A stretch of DNA of 55,796 nucleotides. It comes from Acidobacteriota bacterium (GTDB lineage: Bacteria; Acidobacteriota; CAIWXX01). The stretch spans positions 1 through 55,796 of the forward strand of contig JACPPM010000211.1 of NCBI GenBank assembly GCA_016191015.1. The letters are read 5' to 3'. Made by a program: the position numbers and the translations under genes. Under the pieces are notes generated by a model. It did not search any database, was not told the DNA's origin, and worked only from the letters and a program-made list of their open reading frames with translations. This document shows positions 8,669 through 16,921 of this stretch, one piece after another. Position 1 is the stretch's first letter. Each line of letters starts with the position of its first letter.

Positions 8669-10333
8669 CTAGAGAGGCGAAAAGATCCGAGGGATCACAT
8701 TTTCCCTATCATACCGCTTCTGGATGGTTCGTACCATTTCGCCGGCGAAAGCTAGCGACGCGATCGCGAAGGTCGTGGCCCCGCGCTTCACCGCATCCTC
8801 CAGACTGACAACCTCCAGACCCGTAACCACCTTGCCTTGGAGCCGCGGATCCCGGTCTACGAGGTAGAGAACCTCGATCCCGCGCGCGAGGATCTCTCCG
8901 ACCATGATCCGTCCGGCTTCGCCGGCTCCGTACACGACAACGCCGTCGATGCCGTCCTTGCGAAGCCTCTCGGCAACGGCAGCAAGCCTCCGCTGCATGT
9001 CCTGCTTTGGGGCCGGTGCGAGGGGGCTCGTCCCGCCCAAAAAGGCGCAGATATCAGCACAGAGCGCGCGGCCGCGGGCGTGACGATCAAGCGGGGCAAT
9101 CGGCCCATGTTCAACAGCATTTTGGCAGAGGGATACGAAGCGATCGACGGATTCTGTCGCGGAACAGTCTCTGGCAACGGCCACCCGTCCGCGCTCGCCG
9201 AGAGCGCACCTCTCATCGTCACCCATTGTAAGGATCCGGATCATCGCGTCAGCGAGATCGCCGGCGCGATTCGGATGAACCAGCAGACCCGCACCCGATC
9301 CCGTCATCAACTGATCGTGACCCGATTGAGAGGGGGCGATAACCGGGGTCCCGAGAGCCATCGCTTCGATCACGGTATGTGTCTGGCCACCGGCCACCGC
9401 GGGGGCAACAACCCCCCGAGCAGCCTCGACCATCGGGTAGAGTCGTCGCCCCTCCTGAAAACCGTGATAGTGGATATGGCTGCGAAACCCGCCTGACTGG
9501 TCGAGCAGAGCCTCCCATGAGCCCTGATTCAGACCGACCAGATGGATGTGGGCGTCGGGGCACTCGGAGAAGACCCGTGGAAGCGCATCCGCCAGGACAT
9601 GAGCCCCATTCACTCGACTCAGCGGCCCGACGAAAAGCAGGCTCCGTTGATTCCGGATTCCCGTGTCGGTACACCAGGCAGTGTCCCACTCGTCGCGGGC
9701 AGGATCGATCACGGCTGGAGGGGGGATGATCGGCACATGCAGGCCCAGCATTTCGTGCAGTCGCCCTGCGAGCAGAGAGTTTGGCGCATACTGATAAGAG
9801 GCGGTGCGGAGAGCAGCACGCTCGAGCATCTCCGCAACGCTGTCCATGCTTGTCTGCGACAGGCCGTAGGACTGGCGCACCAGCGCGAGGTCGCGATCAA
9901 ACCGAGCTATCATGGGCACGGGCAGGTCAACGAACAGTCCGCTGAACCGAGCGCTGGTTACGTGGATGACGTCGTAGGGACGGCGGGAATGTGCGCTCTC
10001 GAGCGATTCGGCGACGCTCATCGCCGCAGCGAGTCCCTCTCTGATCTCGAAGACGACGGGAAGACGATCGAAATCGGTCGTCTCGTTCGTCATGGGACAT
10101 CCAATGAGGCGGCAGCCGTGTTTCCGGATACCCTCAGAATCGCGGCTCAATTCGTTTTCAGACGCGCAGAGGAAAATGTCGCACGTATGCCCCCGTGTTG
10201 TGAGGAGGCTGGCCATGTGTTGCACATAGCGGCCCAATCCCCCAAAGAAGCCGCATTCAGCGATCTCACTGGTCACGAACGCGACGTGCATCGGGGATCT
10301 CACAACATTCGCTGCGGATTCTGTCTGAGCCAT
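8669..10333 (-). CDS. Family 4 glycosyltransferase with C-terminal Rossmann-like module
   Basis: This 554-residue protein is built like the GT4 at 5774-7456: a GT-B N-lobe (FVTSEIAECGFFGGLGRYV), a C-lobe with VIEAMALGTPVIAPSQSG, and from about residue 466 the module VVVYGAGEAGRIMVGE, LYLVDRDPRLQGK and FAIASLAFAGEM. The two GT4s are clearly paralogous but diverged. The start is uncertain: the ATG at 10,333 overlaps the end of asnB by 34 bases, while the ATG at 10,291 lies just after its stop and begins at MHVAFVTSE, the usual first strand. Neither has a strong ribosome site. Confidence 0.8.
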   Translation of the reverse strand: MAQTESAANVVRSPMHVAFVTSEIAECGFFGGLGRYVQHMASLLTTRGHTCDIFLCASENELSRDSEGIRKHGCRLIGCPMTNETTDFDRLPVVFEIREGLAAAMSVAESLESAHSRRPYDVIHVTSARFSGLFVDLPVPMIARFDRDLALVRQSYGLSQTSMDSVAEMLERAALRTASYQYAPNSLLAGRLHEMLGLHVPIIPPPAVIDPARDEWDTAWCTDTGIRNQRSLLFVGPLSRVNGAHVLADALPRVFSECPDAHIHLVGLNQGSWEALLDQSGGFRSHIHYHGFQEGRRLYPMVEAARGVVAPAVAGGQTHTVIEAMALGTPVIAPSQSGHDQLMTGSGAGLLVHPNRAGDLADAMIRILTMGDDERCALGERGRVAVARDCSATESVDRFVSLCQNAVEHGPIAPLDRHARGRALCADICAFLGGTSPLAPAPKQDMQRRLAAVAERLRKDGIDGVVVYGAGEAGRIMVGEILARGIEVLYLVDRDPRLQGKVVTGLEVVSLEDAVKRGATTFAIASLAFAGEMVRTIQKRYDRENVIPRIFSPL

Positions 10334-12111
10334 TCGTCCAGGAACACCAAGAGCCAGATCGGATTTGGGTTGCCACTGTCGACAATTTCCAGGACGCCTT
10401 CGGGCCGCAGGAGCGCGAAAAGAGGCGACTGGGGATCGGAAAGCCGCTGTCGAACTTCACCGTGGAGGATACCGCCGGGTGCGAACCACCTCTGCAGGGG
10501 GACTCCGAAGCCCATCTTCGGCCGATGGACGAAGTCCTCGGGATAGTATCGCTGGAGAAGCTTCTTGAGGAGGAGCTTGCCTGCGAATTGCCCCGCACCG
10601 TCCCGTGCGATGCTCAAGTCTTCCGGGATCGTAGCGGCGAATTCGAACACCTTCGCGTCGACAAGCGGGGTCCGGACTTCGAGTCCGTGCATCATGCTCG
10701 CGGTATCGACCTTCGTGAGAATCGAGAATGGAAGGTAGGTATGGATATCGAGGGCCTGCGCGATGTGGGCGGGCGTGGAGCCGCGCGCTGCCGAGAATGC
10801 CCGTTCGAATGTCTCGAGGGGCTGGTCCACCACATCGCGGTACTCCGGACGCCAAAGCGCCCGGCGTTGCGAACGCGTTGTCTGCTGTTTGAGAGCCAAC
10901 CAGCTCGGCAGACTTGGCCTGTTCGGGAATGCGCGCTGCTTCCAGGCAGGTTGATCATCCTGGTTGATCCATCGTCTCCACGTCGAATAATCGTTGTAGC
11001 CACCGAACGCTTCGTCTCCACCATCTCCAGAGAGAACCATGGGGACCTCGCGGCGAGCGAGTCGGCTGAGGTAATAGGTCGGCAACGCTGAGCTGTCCCC
11101 GAAGGGCTCGCCATAGTGCTTGACGAGCGATGGTAGGAGTCCCAGGCAATCCGCTCGCACAACCTCTACCCGGTGGGAAGCGTTCCACCGGCCTGCTGCG
11201 ATCTCCGCATACCGGACCTCGCTGAATTCCTCCTCATCGAACCCAATTGTGAAGGCCCGCACCGGCTCGTTGAGGATCTGCGTCATATAGGCCAGGACGC
11301 AGCTGGAATCGATTCCGCCTGAGAGGAAAGCCCCAAAAGGCACATCGGAAACTAGGTGAGCACGGACCGAATCCCTGAGGACGTCGTCGAGTCGATCCAG
11401 CCATTCGGCTTCCGTCCACGCGTGATTGGGCCGGAATTCGACTCGCCAATACTCTCGTGGGCCCTCAGTACGGCCGTCGAACCGGAATGTGATGCTGTGG
11501 CCCGGGGGCAGCTTGTAGACACCTCTGTAGGCAGTCTTCGGAGCGGGGATGTACTGAAGACAGAGATACTGGTCGATAGCGCGAAGATCCAGCTCCGACG
11601 GGAATCCCGGGACGCAGCGCAACGACTGGAGCTCGGAGCCGAAGGCGACGCAACGATCGTTGATCAGGTAATAAAGAGGCTTGATGCCGAGATGATCGCG
11701 TGCGAGGAAGATCTTCTGCTCCGGATTGCTGACCAGGGCGAAGGCGAACATCCCTCGGAATCGGTCCACGCACCGTTCGCCCCATTGCTCGTACCCATGC
11801 ACGATGACTTCAGTGTCCGAATTCGTGCGGAATTGATGACCATGCGCGATGAGCTGACGCCTCAGCTCCCGGAAGTTGTAGATCTCACCGTTGAACGTCA
11901 CCCAGACTTGTCCGTCCTCATTCGAGATCGGCTGGCGGCCCCCTGCCAAATCGATGATCGCCAGCCGGCGGTGACAGAGGCCCGTACCTCCCATCAGCTC
12001 GATACCCTCCCCGTCCGGCCCACGGTGAGCCAAGGCCTTGGTCATGGCGCCAAGAACCTCCGACGACACTTCGGTCCCGTCGATCGCAACCAGCCCGGCG
12101 ATGCCGCACAC
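10300..12111 (-). CDS. asnB: Asparagine synthase (glutamine-hydrolysing) family amidotransferase
   Basis: The 603-residue protein opens with MCGIAGLVA, placing the nucleophilic Cys at position 2 of a class II glutamine amidotransferase domain. HRRLAIIDL and FNGEIYNF are further Ntn-domain landmarks. The synthetase domain has the PP-loop SGGIDSS near residue 264 and a GDGGDEAFGGY loop. The family uses glutamine and ATP to amidate a carboxylate. Inside a glycan operon it may amidate a uronic acid or attached amino acid rather than make free asparagine, but this is inference. It is the first gene of the minus-strand operon and has its own promoter and a leader with a tandem palindromic repeat. 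Confidence 0.88.
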   Translation of the reverse strand: MCGIAGLVAIDGTEVSSEVLGAMTKALAHRGPDGEGIELMGGTGLCHRRLAIIDLAGGRQPISNEDGQVWVTFNGEIYNFRELRRQLIAHGHQFRTNSDTEVIVHGYEQWGERCVDRFRGMFAFALVSNPEQKIFLARDHLGIKPLYYLINDRCVAFGSELQSLRCVPGFPSELDLRAIDQYLCLQYIPAPKTAYRGVYKLPPGHSITFRFDGRTEGPREYWRVEFRPNHAWTEAEWLDRLDDVLRDSVRAHLVSDVPFGAFLSGGIDSSCVLAYMTQILNEPVRAFTIGFDEEEFSEVRYAEIAAGRWNASHRVEVVRADCLGLLPSLVKHYGEPFGDSSALPTYYLSRLARREVPMVLSGDGGDEAFGGYNDYSTWRRWINQDDQPAWKQRAFPNRPSLPSWLALKQQTTRSQRRALWRPEYRDVVDQPLETFERAFSAARGSTPAHIAQALDIHTYLPFSILTKVDTASMMHGLEVRTPLVDAKVFEFAATIPEDLSIARDGAGQFAGKLLLKKLLQRYYPEDFVHRPKMGFGVPLQRWFAPGGILHGEVRQRLSDPQSPLFALLRPEGVLEIVDSGNPNPIWLLVFLDEWLRQNPQRML

Positions 12112-12216
12112 AGCTAGGCCATCACCCAGTCACGATCTGAAGGGAGGTGCGCCTGGATCAGGCAGGGAAAGCGGAGGAATTCCGAGGCCATGGGGGGAAC
12201 CGGCAGGCGTATCAAT

Positions 12217-12248
12217 CACACGCGTGTGCAGCCACACGCGTGTGCAGC
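12217..12248. promoter_or_regulatory. Tandem 16-bp repeat of a 12-bp palindrome in the asnB leader
   Basis: Two identical 16-bp units, 12,217-12,232 and 12,233-12,248, each contain the perfect palindrome CACACGCGTGTG. They sit about 45-75 bases downstream of the predicted asnB start site and 105 bases before its ATG. Two palindromes with centres exactly 16 bp apart could bind a repressor as two dimers or form alternative RNA hairpins. No regulator gene is adjacent. Confidence 0.6.
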
Positions 12249-12298
12249 GGAAAACCTCCGGGACGGGAGGGCGCCAGCCGGTGCTGTACACGCGGCAG

Positions 12299-12327
12299 AA
12301 TATAGGGCACCGTGCGCTCGGAGTCAA
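12299..12327 (-). promoter_or_regulatory. Sigma70-type promoter for the asnB operon
   Basis: Read on the minus strand, TTGACT (12,327-12,322), a 17-bp spacer and TATATT (12,304-12,299) match the consensus at 10 of 12 positions. Transcription would start near 12,292, leaving a leader of about 180 bases that contains the tandem palindromes at 12,217-12,248. Confidence 0.7.
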
Positions 12328-12347
12328 TGAATGCGAGCCGATGTTCC

Positions 12348-12376
12348 TTGACATGTGAAACCGGGCGCCCTATGTT
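12348..12376 (+). promoter_or_regulatory. Sigma70-type promoter for the heptose-like operon
   Basis: TTGACA (12,348-12,353), a 17-bp spacer and TATGTT (12,371-12,376) form a strong plus-strand promoter. It lies back to back with the asnB promoter, with only 20 bp between the two -35 boxes, so one regulator could control both directions. The leader to the first gene (12,693) would be about 310 bases; I see no further gene or recognised riboswitch in it. Confidence 0.65.
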
Positions 12377-12692
12377 TGCCGCGTGCTAAGGGAGTGGGTT
12401 ACCCGTCGCCAATGCTCTGACAATGACGTGGTCAGCGGAGCAAATGGATAGCTATTCCAGAATGTCAATCCCGATAGCACCGGCAGCCGCGCGGGCGTGG
12501 TGGGGTGAGATTGGGCGGGCCTAGCGGACCGTTGCCCGGGCTCGACATCTCACGGCTTGGTCCGATGGGAGCTCCGCGCGTGTCTAAGGCCCTGGCCCGA
12601 ATGCGCCGATTGTAAGATCGGGGGATGAGAATTGCGGGTGCGCACGTACTGCGAGGACATGAGCCGACCAAGGACTTGACAGGGGAGTGACG

Positions 12693-14234
12693 ATGGGGAC
12701 AACTGCGGATCTCGCCCAGGGCAAGATAAGGACTCTCGAGGAATTGGAGCCGGCCATCAGGGAGGAGAAGAATGCCGGCAAGAGGGTGATCCACTGTCAC
12801 GGCGTTTTCGATCTTCTACATGTTGGACACATCAAGCACCTCCAGGCTTCGAGGGACCTAGGCGACATCCTCGTTGTAACGATCACACCGGACCGGTACG
12901 TGAACAAGGGTCCGCATCGCCCTGCCTTCACTGAGCGCCTGCGGGCTGAAGCGCTGGCGGCTCTCTCGACTGTGGACTATGTGGCCGTCAACGCATGGCC
13001 GAGTGCCGTCGAGACCATCAAGCTCCTCCGCCCTCATGTATTCGTGAAGGGGTTCGTCCGGGATGGCGGCCAGCGTGACCACACCGATGCGATTGAAGCG
13101 GAAGAAGAGGCGATCCGCTCGGTAGGGGGACAGCTGATGCTCACCGACGAGGAAACATTCAGCGCCACGAATCTCATCAATCGGAACTTCGATGTCTTCC
13201 TGCCGGATGCCAAGGCATTCCTGGAAAGATTTCGTCAGCACCACACGGCCGAGGAGATGACCGGCCGGCTTCAGGAGATCAGGGAGATGAAGGTCCTCGC
13301 GATCGGCGAAACCATCATCGACGAATATGTCTTCTGTGAAGTCATGGGTAAGGCCAACAAGGATCCGATCCTCGCGGGACGATTTCTCCATTCGGAGAAA
13401 TACGGGGGCGGGATCCTGGCGATCGCCAATCACCTGGCCCCTTTCTGTGATCATGTCGGGCTACTGAGTGTCCTGGGTGAGGTGGACTCGCAGATCGATT
13501 TCATCACCACGAAGCTTGATGGCAACGTCCATGCCCATTTCGTCCGCAAACCGGAATCTCCGACGATCGTCAAACGGCGCTTTTTGCAGGACTACATGTC
13601 GATCAAGCTCTTCGAAATGTATGTCATGCAGAACGAGCAAATGAGCCCTTCGGAAGAAGCGGTGTTCTGCCAGAAGCTCAAGGATCTCCTCCCCCGCTAC
13701 GATGTCGTCGTGGTCGCTGACTACGGGCACGGCCTCTTCACCGAGAGAACCATCGACCTCCTCGCCGAAAGGGCACGATTCCTCGCCGTCAACGCGCAGA
13801 CCAATGCCGGCAACCGTGGGTTCAATTTCATTTCCCGCTATCCGAGAGCCGACTACATATCCATCGATGAGCCCGAAGCCAGGCTCGAGACTCGCAATCA
13901 GAAGGCGGACATCAAGGATCTGATCCTGTCGATTTCGAAGAAAACATCTTGCAAGCGCCTGCTCGTCACCCGCGGAAAGCACGGTGTGTGTTGCTATGAA
14001 GAAGGGCAGGGGTTCTCGGAGGTTCCCGCCTTCGCCGTCAAAGTCGTTGACCGCCTCGGTGCGGGGGACGCGGTCCTTGCGATGACTGCGCCGTGCGCTG
14101 CACTGGGCTTGCCGATGGACGTTGTGGGCTTCATCGGAAATGTGGCCGGGGCGGAAGCTTGTGGGATTCTTGGGAACAAGAGCGGGATCGACCGCGCCAG
14201 CTTTTTCCGCCACATCACCTCGCTGCTCAAGTAG
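12693..14234 (+). CDS. Fused cytidylyltransferase-like nucleotidyltransferase and PfkB kinase (HldE-like, reversed domain order)
   Basis: The 513-residue protein has two domains. Residues 1 to about 180 form a nucleotidyltransferase with GVFDLLHVGH (residues 37-46), VNKGPHRPAF and a VFVKGFVRDGG loop, as in HldE-C, TagD and related enzymes. From about residue 199 comes a ribokinase/PfkB fold starting MKVLAIGETIIDEYVF and ending RLGAGDA (near 454) with the catalytic Asp. E. coli HldE has the kinase first, so the order here is reversed. The expected reactions are phosphorylation of a sugar phosphate at C1 and NDP-sugar formation. I chose the ATG at 12,693, preceded by AGGGGAG; a GTG six bases earlier lies too close to that site. 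Confidence 0.85.
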   Translation: MGTTADLAQGKIRTLEELEPAIREEKNAGKRVIHCHGVFDLLHVGHIKHLQASRDLGDILVVTITPDRYVNKGPHRPAFTERLRAEALAALSTVDYVAVNAWPSAVETIKLLRPHVFVKGFVRDGGQRDHTDAIEAEEEAIRSVGGQLMLTDEETFSATNLINRNFDVFLPDAKAFLERFRQHHTAEEMTGRLQEIREMKVLAIGETIIDEYVFCEVMGKANKDPILAGRFLHSEKYGGGILAIANHLAPFCDHVGLLSVLGEVDSQIDFITTKLDGNVHAHFVRKPESPTIVKRRFLQDYMSIKLFEMYVMQNEQMSPSEEAVFCQKLKDLLPRYDVVVVADYGHGLFTERTIDLLAERARFLAVNAQTNAGNRGFNFISRYPRADYISIDEPEARLETRNQKADIKDLILSISKKTSCKRLLVTRGKHGVCCYEEGQGFSEVPAFAVKVVDRLGAGDAVLAMTAPCAALGLPMDVVGFIGNVAGAEACGILGNKSGIDRASFFRHITSLLK

Positions 14235-14253
14235 GATTGACTGAGGAGGAGAC

Positions 14254-14877
14254 ATGGCACGCCGTGGGTGGCATGGGATCGTCGCCGAGTACGCGCAGCT
14301 TCTGGGTGGCCTCTCGATGCGGGATCGGCGCGGCAGGGAGCTCGGGCCTGACGCAGGTCTGGTCCTGTGGCGAAAGCTCACCGTCGCTCTGCGAAGAAAG
14401 AAAGGGACCATCTACCTGATCGGAAACGGAGCGAGCGCGTCGATGGCCAGCCATGTGGCGGCAGACCTGGCCAAGAATGCACGCATCCACACCGAGGTCT
14501 TCTCAGACCTCTCCCTCATCACGGCGATCTCGAACGACATGGGGTACGAAAACGTCTTTGCCGAACCTTTGCGCCGCCGCAGTCGCCCGGGGGACATGCT
14601 CGTCGCCATAAGCAGCTCGGGAAGATCTCCAAACGTGCTCTCCGCCACCGACCTTGCAGCGTCACGGCACCTGACAATCGTCACACTTTCCGCTATGGAG
14701 CCCGGTAATCCCCTGCGGTCGATGGGGGACCTGAATGCCTATGTCGCAGCTCCGACCTACGGCAAGGCCGAGAGCTGCCATGCCACGATCCTTCATAGCT
14801 GGATGGACCTCGTCGTCATCGACGGAGCCGGGCGGGCGTCGACCCATCTCGGACAGCCGCAGGCGGAGAGGTCGTGA
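14254..14877 (+). CDS. SIS-domain sugar-phosphate isomerase, GmhA-like
   Basis: The 207-residue protein matches sedoheptulose-7-phosphate isomerase in length and landmarks: LIGNGASASMASHVAADL from about residue 56, ITAISNDMGYENVF, and GDMLVAISSSGRSPNVL, the phosphate-binding serine loop. GmhA converts sedoheptulose 7-phosphate to D-glycero-D-manno-heptose 7-phosphate, the substrate of an HldE kinase, and the gene lies 20 bases downstream of an HldE-like fusion. It has a GAGGAGGAG ribosome site and its stop overlaps the next GTG start. Related SIS isomerases act on other sugars, so the exact heptose is inferred. Confidence 0.8.
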   Translation: MARRGWHGIVAEYAQLLGGLSMRDRRGRELGPDAGLVLWRKLTVALRRKKGTIYLIGNGASASMASHVAADLAKNARIHTEVFSDLSLITAISNDMGYENVFAEPLRRRSRPGDMLVAISSSGRSPNVLSATDLAASRHLTIVTLSAMEPGNPLRSMGDLNAYVAAPTYGKAESCHATILHSWMDLVVIDGAGRASTHLGQPQAERS

Positions 14878-15872
14878 GTTACGAGATGCTTTTCGACCGA
14901 TCCCGACTGAGGATCGAGCCTCTTGCCGAGAGGACGCACGATCTCGGCCGGGAAGCTGTCCGGGAGTTGACGGACACGGGATGCGAGAACGGGGATCTTG
15001 CCGCCGTAGCCGATCGTATTCATTCGGCTCGGCAGCGCGGTTCCTCGGTTGTACTGATGCTCGGTGCGCATGTGCTGCGGGATGGCGTCCAGCGTTACGT
15101 CATCGACTGGATGGAGCGGAATCTGGTTACGTGCGTCGCCATGAATGGCGCCGGCGTGATCCATGACTACGAGCTGGCGCTGATCGGCGCCACTACCGAG
15201 AGCGTCGCGCGCTACATCTCTGAAGGGCAGTTCGGGCTTTGGAGAGAGACTGGCGTGATCAATGACATCGTGACATCAGCCGCGCGAGCGGGGTTGGGGA
15301 TGGGAGAGGCGGTTGGCAGGGCAATCGAGGAGGGCCGGCTGCCGCATCGGGATATCAGCGTGCTCGCGGCCGGCGTCCGCACCGGCACCCCCGTCACCGC
15401 TCATGTCGGCATCGGATACGACATCGTTTTCCAACACCCCAATTGCGACGGCGGTGCATACGGAGCCACCAGCTATCGCGATTTCCTCCGGTTCGCTCAC
15501 ACGATTGAAAGCCTGGAAGGTGGCGTGCTCATGAATTTCGGTAGCTCGGTGATGGCCCCGGAGGTTTACCTGAAGGCGTTGGCCATGGCTCGCAATGTTG
15601 CCAAGCAGGAGGGGCGGAAGATCGCCCATCTGACGACGCTTGTGTGCGATTTGCAGGATCTCCCGGCAGACTACCATCACGAACCGGTCCGAGGCAGCGC
15701 AGCCTACTACTTCCGGCCGTGGAAGACGATGCTCGTTCGCACGGTGGCAGATGGCGGCGAGAGCTTCTATGTGCGTGGGAGGCATGCGGAGACCATACCC
15801 CAGCTCTGGTCGGCCCTCTCCCGACTGACCGCCGCTCAGCCAACTGCGACGAACAAGGACGGCGCACGGTGA
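14874..15872 (+). CDS. Deoxyhypusine synthase-like protein, catalytic lysine not conserved
   Basis: This 332-residue protein resembles the deoxyhypusine synthase superfamily: GAHVLRDG, CVAMNGAGVIHDYELALIG and a CDGGAYGA segment matching the DGSDSGA region. In true DHS this segment is soon followed by the lysine that carries the aminobutyl intermediate; here the corresponding RFAHTI has no lysine. Hypusination is therefore unlikely and bacteria lack the eIF5A target. The Rossmann-type NAD site may be kept for another reaction on a sugar phosphate or amine. It starts with GTG overlapping the isomerase stop and ends overlapping the next GTG, so it is translationally coupled within the sugar operon. 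Confidence 0.65.
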   Translation: MSYEMLFDRSRLRIEPLAERTHDLGREAVRELTDTGCENGDLAAVADRIHSARQRGSSVVLMLGAHVLRDGVQRYVIDWMERNLVTCVAMNGAGVIHDYELALIGATTESVARYISEGQFGLWRETGVINDIVTSAARAGLGMGEAVGRAIEEGRLPHRDISVLAAGVRTGTPVTAHVGIGYDIVFQHPNCDGGAYGATSYRDFLRFAHTIESLEGGVLMNFGSSVMAPEVYLKALAMARNVAKQEGRKIAHLTTLVCDLQDLPADYHHEPVRGSAAYYFRPWKTMLVRTVADGGESFYVRGRHAETIPQLWSALSRLTAAQPTATNKDGAR

Positions 15873-16888
15873 ATTGGCGCGAGAACCCCAACGGGTTCCA
15901 ATCCGTGCTCGTGACGGGAGGAGCTGGGTACGTGGGCAGCGCCCTGATCCCGCAGCTGCTCAGCGACGGTTACGACGTGAAGGTGATCGACCTGTTCTGG
16001 TTCGGGGATGATGTTTTCGGTGAATCGCACAAGCACCCGCGCCTCCGGCTCGCACGACTGGATATCCGAAACACAGAGCAGCTGAAGCGGGAGTTGAAGG
16101 GCACCGATGTGATCATCCATCTGGCCTGCATATCGAACGACCCCAGCTTCGAGCTTGACCCGAATCTCTCGAAGTCCATCAACTACGACGCCTTCGTGGG
16201 ACTCCTCAGCGGTGCGATCGAATCGGGTGTCCGCCGGTTCATATATGCGAGCTCGTCGAGCATCTATGGGGTGAAGGAAGAGAAGGACGTTCGCGAGGAC
16301 TCGCCTCCATTCCCTCTGACGGACTACTCGAAGTACAAGCTGGCGTGCGAGCGGCAGCTCCTGGACGTCAACCCTCGCGGAATCGAGCGGGTGATCGCAA
16401 GGCCTGCAACCGTTTGTGGGTATGCTCGCCGACTGCGCTTGGATTTGACGGTCAATATTCTCACGATGCACGCCCTAGTGAATCGCAAGATCCGTGTCTT
16501 CGGCGGAAAGCAGCTCAGGCCGAATCTGCAGATCGCCGACATGGTGCGGGCCTATGAGACATTGCTATCTGCCCCCGCCGAAAAGATCGACGGCCAGGCA
16601 TTCAACATCGGCTACCAGAACCGCTCAGTCGAGGAGCTTGCGCTCCTGGTGCGAGAGACGATCGGTGACCCTGGCATTGCCATCGAACACGTGCCGACCG
16701 ACGACGGCCGGTCTTACCACATCAATTCCGACAAGATCGGCGCCGTGTTGGGATTCAAGCCGGAGCACACGATCGAGGACGCGGTCCGGGATCTGGCGGA
16801 GAAGTATCGCGCCGGATCGATTCCGGATCCCATGACAGACCGTCGGTACTACAATATCAGGACCATGCAGGCCTTGAAGTTCATTTGA
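15869..16888 (+). CDS. NAD-dependent nucleotide-sugar epimerase (extended SDR)
   Basis: The 339-residue protein begins near VLVTGGAGYVGSAL, a classical GxxGxxG, with ASSSSIYG and YSKYK supplying the Ser-Tyr-Lys catalytic set and a RPATVCG substrate-binding segment. It belongs to the UDP-glucose 4-epimerase/dehydratase group. In a pathway with GmhA- and HldE-like enzymes it could take the place of an HldD-type heptose epimerase, though it is not recognisably HldD. The start is the GTG at 15,869, overlapping the preceding stop as GTGA; longer upstream reading is out of register with conserved sequence. Confidence 0.8.
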   Translation: MNWRENPNGFQSVLVTGGAGYVGSALIPQLLSDGYDVKVIDLFWFGDDVFGESHKHPRLRLARLDIRNTEQLKRELKGTDVIIHLACISNDPSFELDPNLSKSINYDAFVGLLSGAIESGVRRFIYASSSSIYGVKEEKDVREDSPPFPLTDYSKYKLACERQLLDVNPRGIERVIARPATVCGYARRLRLDLTVNILTMHALVNRKIRVFGGKQLRPNLQIADMVRAYETLLSAPAEKIDGQAFNIGYQNRSVEELALLVRETIGDPGIAIEHVPTDDGRSYHINSDKIGAVLGFKPEHTIEDAVRDLAEKYRAGSIPDPMTDRRYYNIRTMQALKFI

Positions 16889-16921
16889 GAGTGGATCGCA
16901 AGGGAAGCGGCGGATGACGAT

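Noticed and set aside
9542-10546. Plus-strand open frame (334 codons) across the GT4 and asnB genes
   Set aside because: It crosses two well-supported minus-strand genes and has no ribosome site or domain signature.
14874-15872. Calling this gene a true deoxyhypusine synthase
   Set aside because: The catalytic lysine position is not conserved and bacteria do not have the eIF5A substrate; homology is only to the superfamily.
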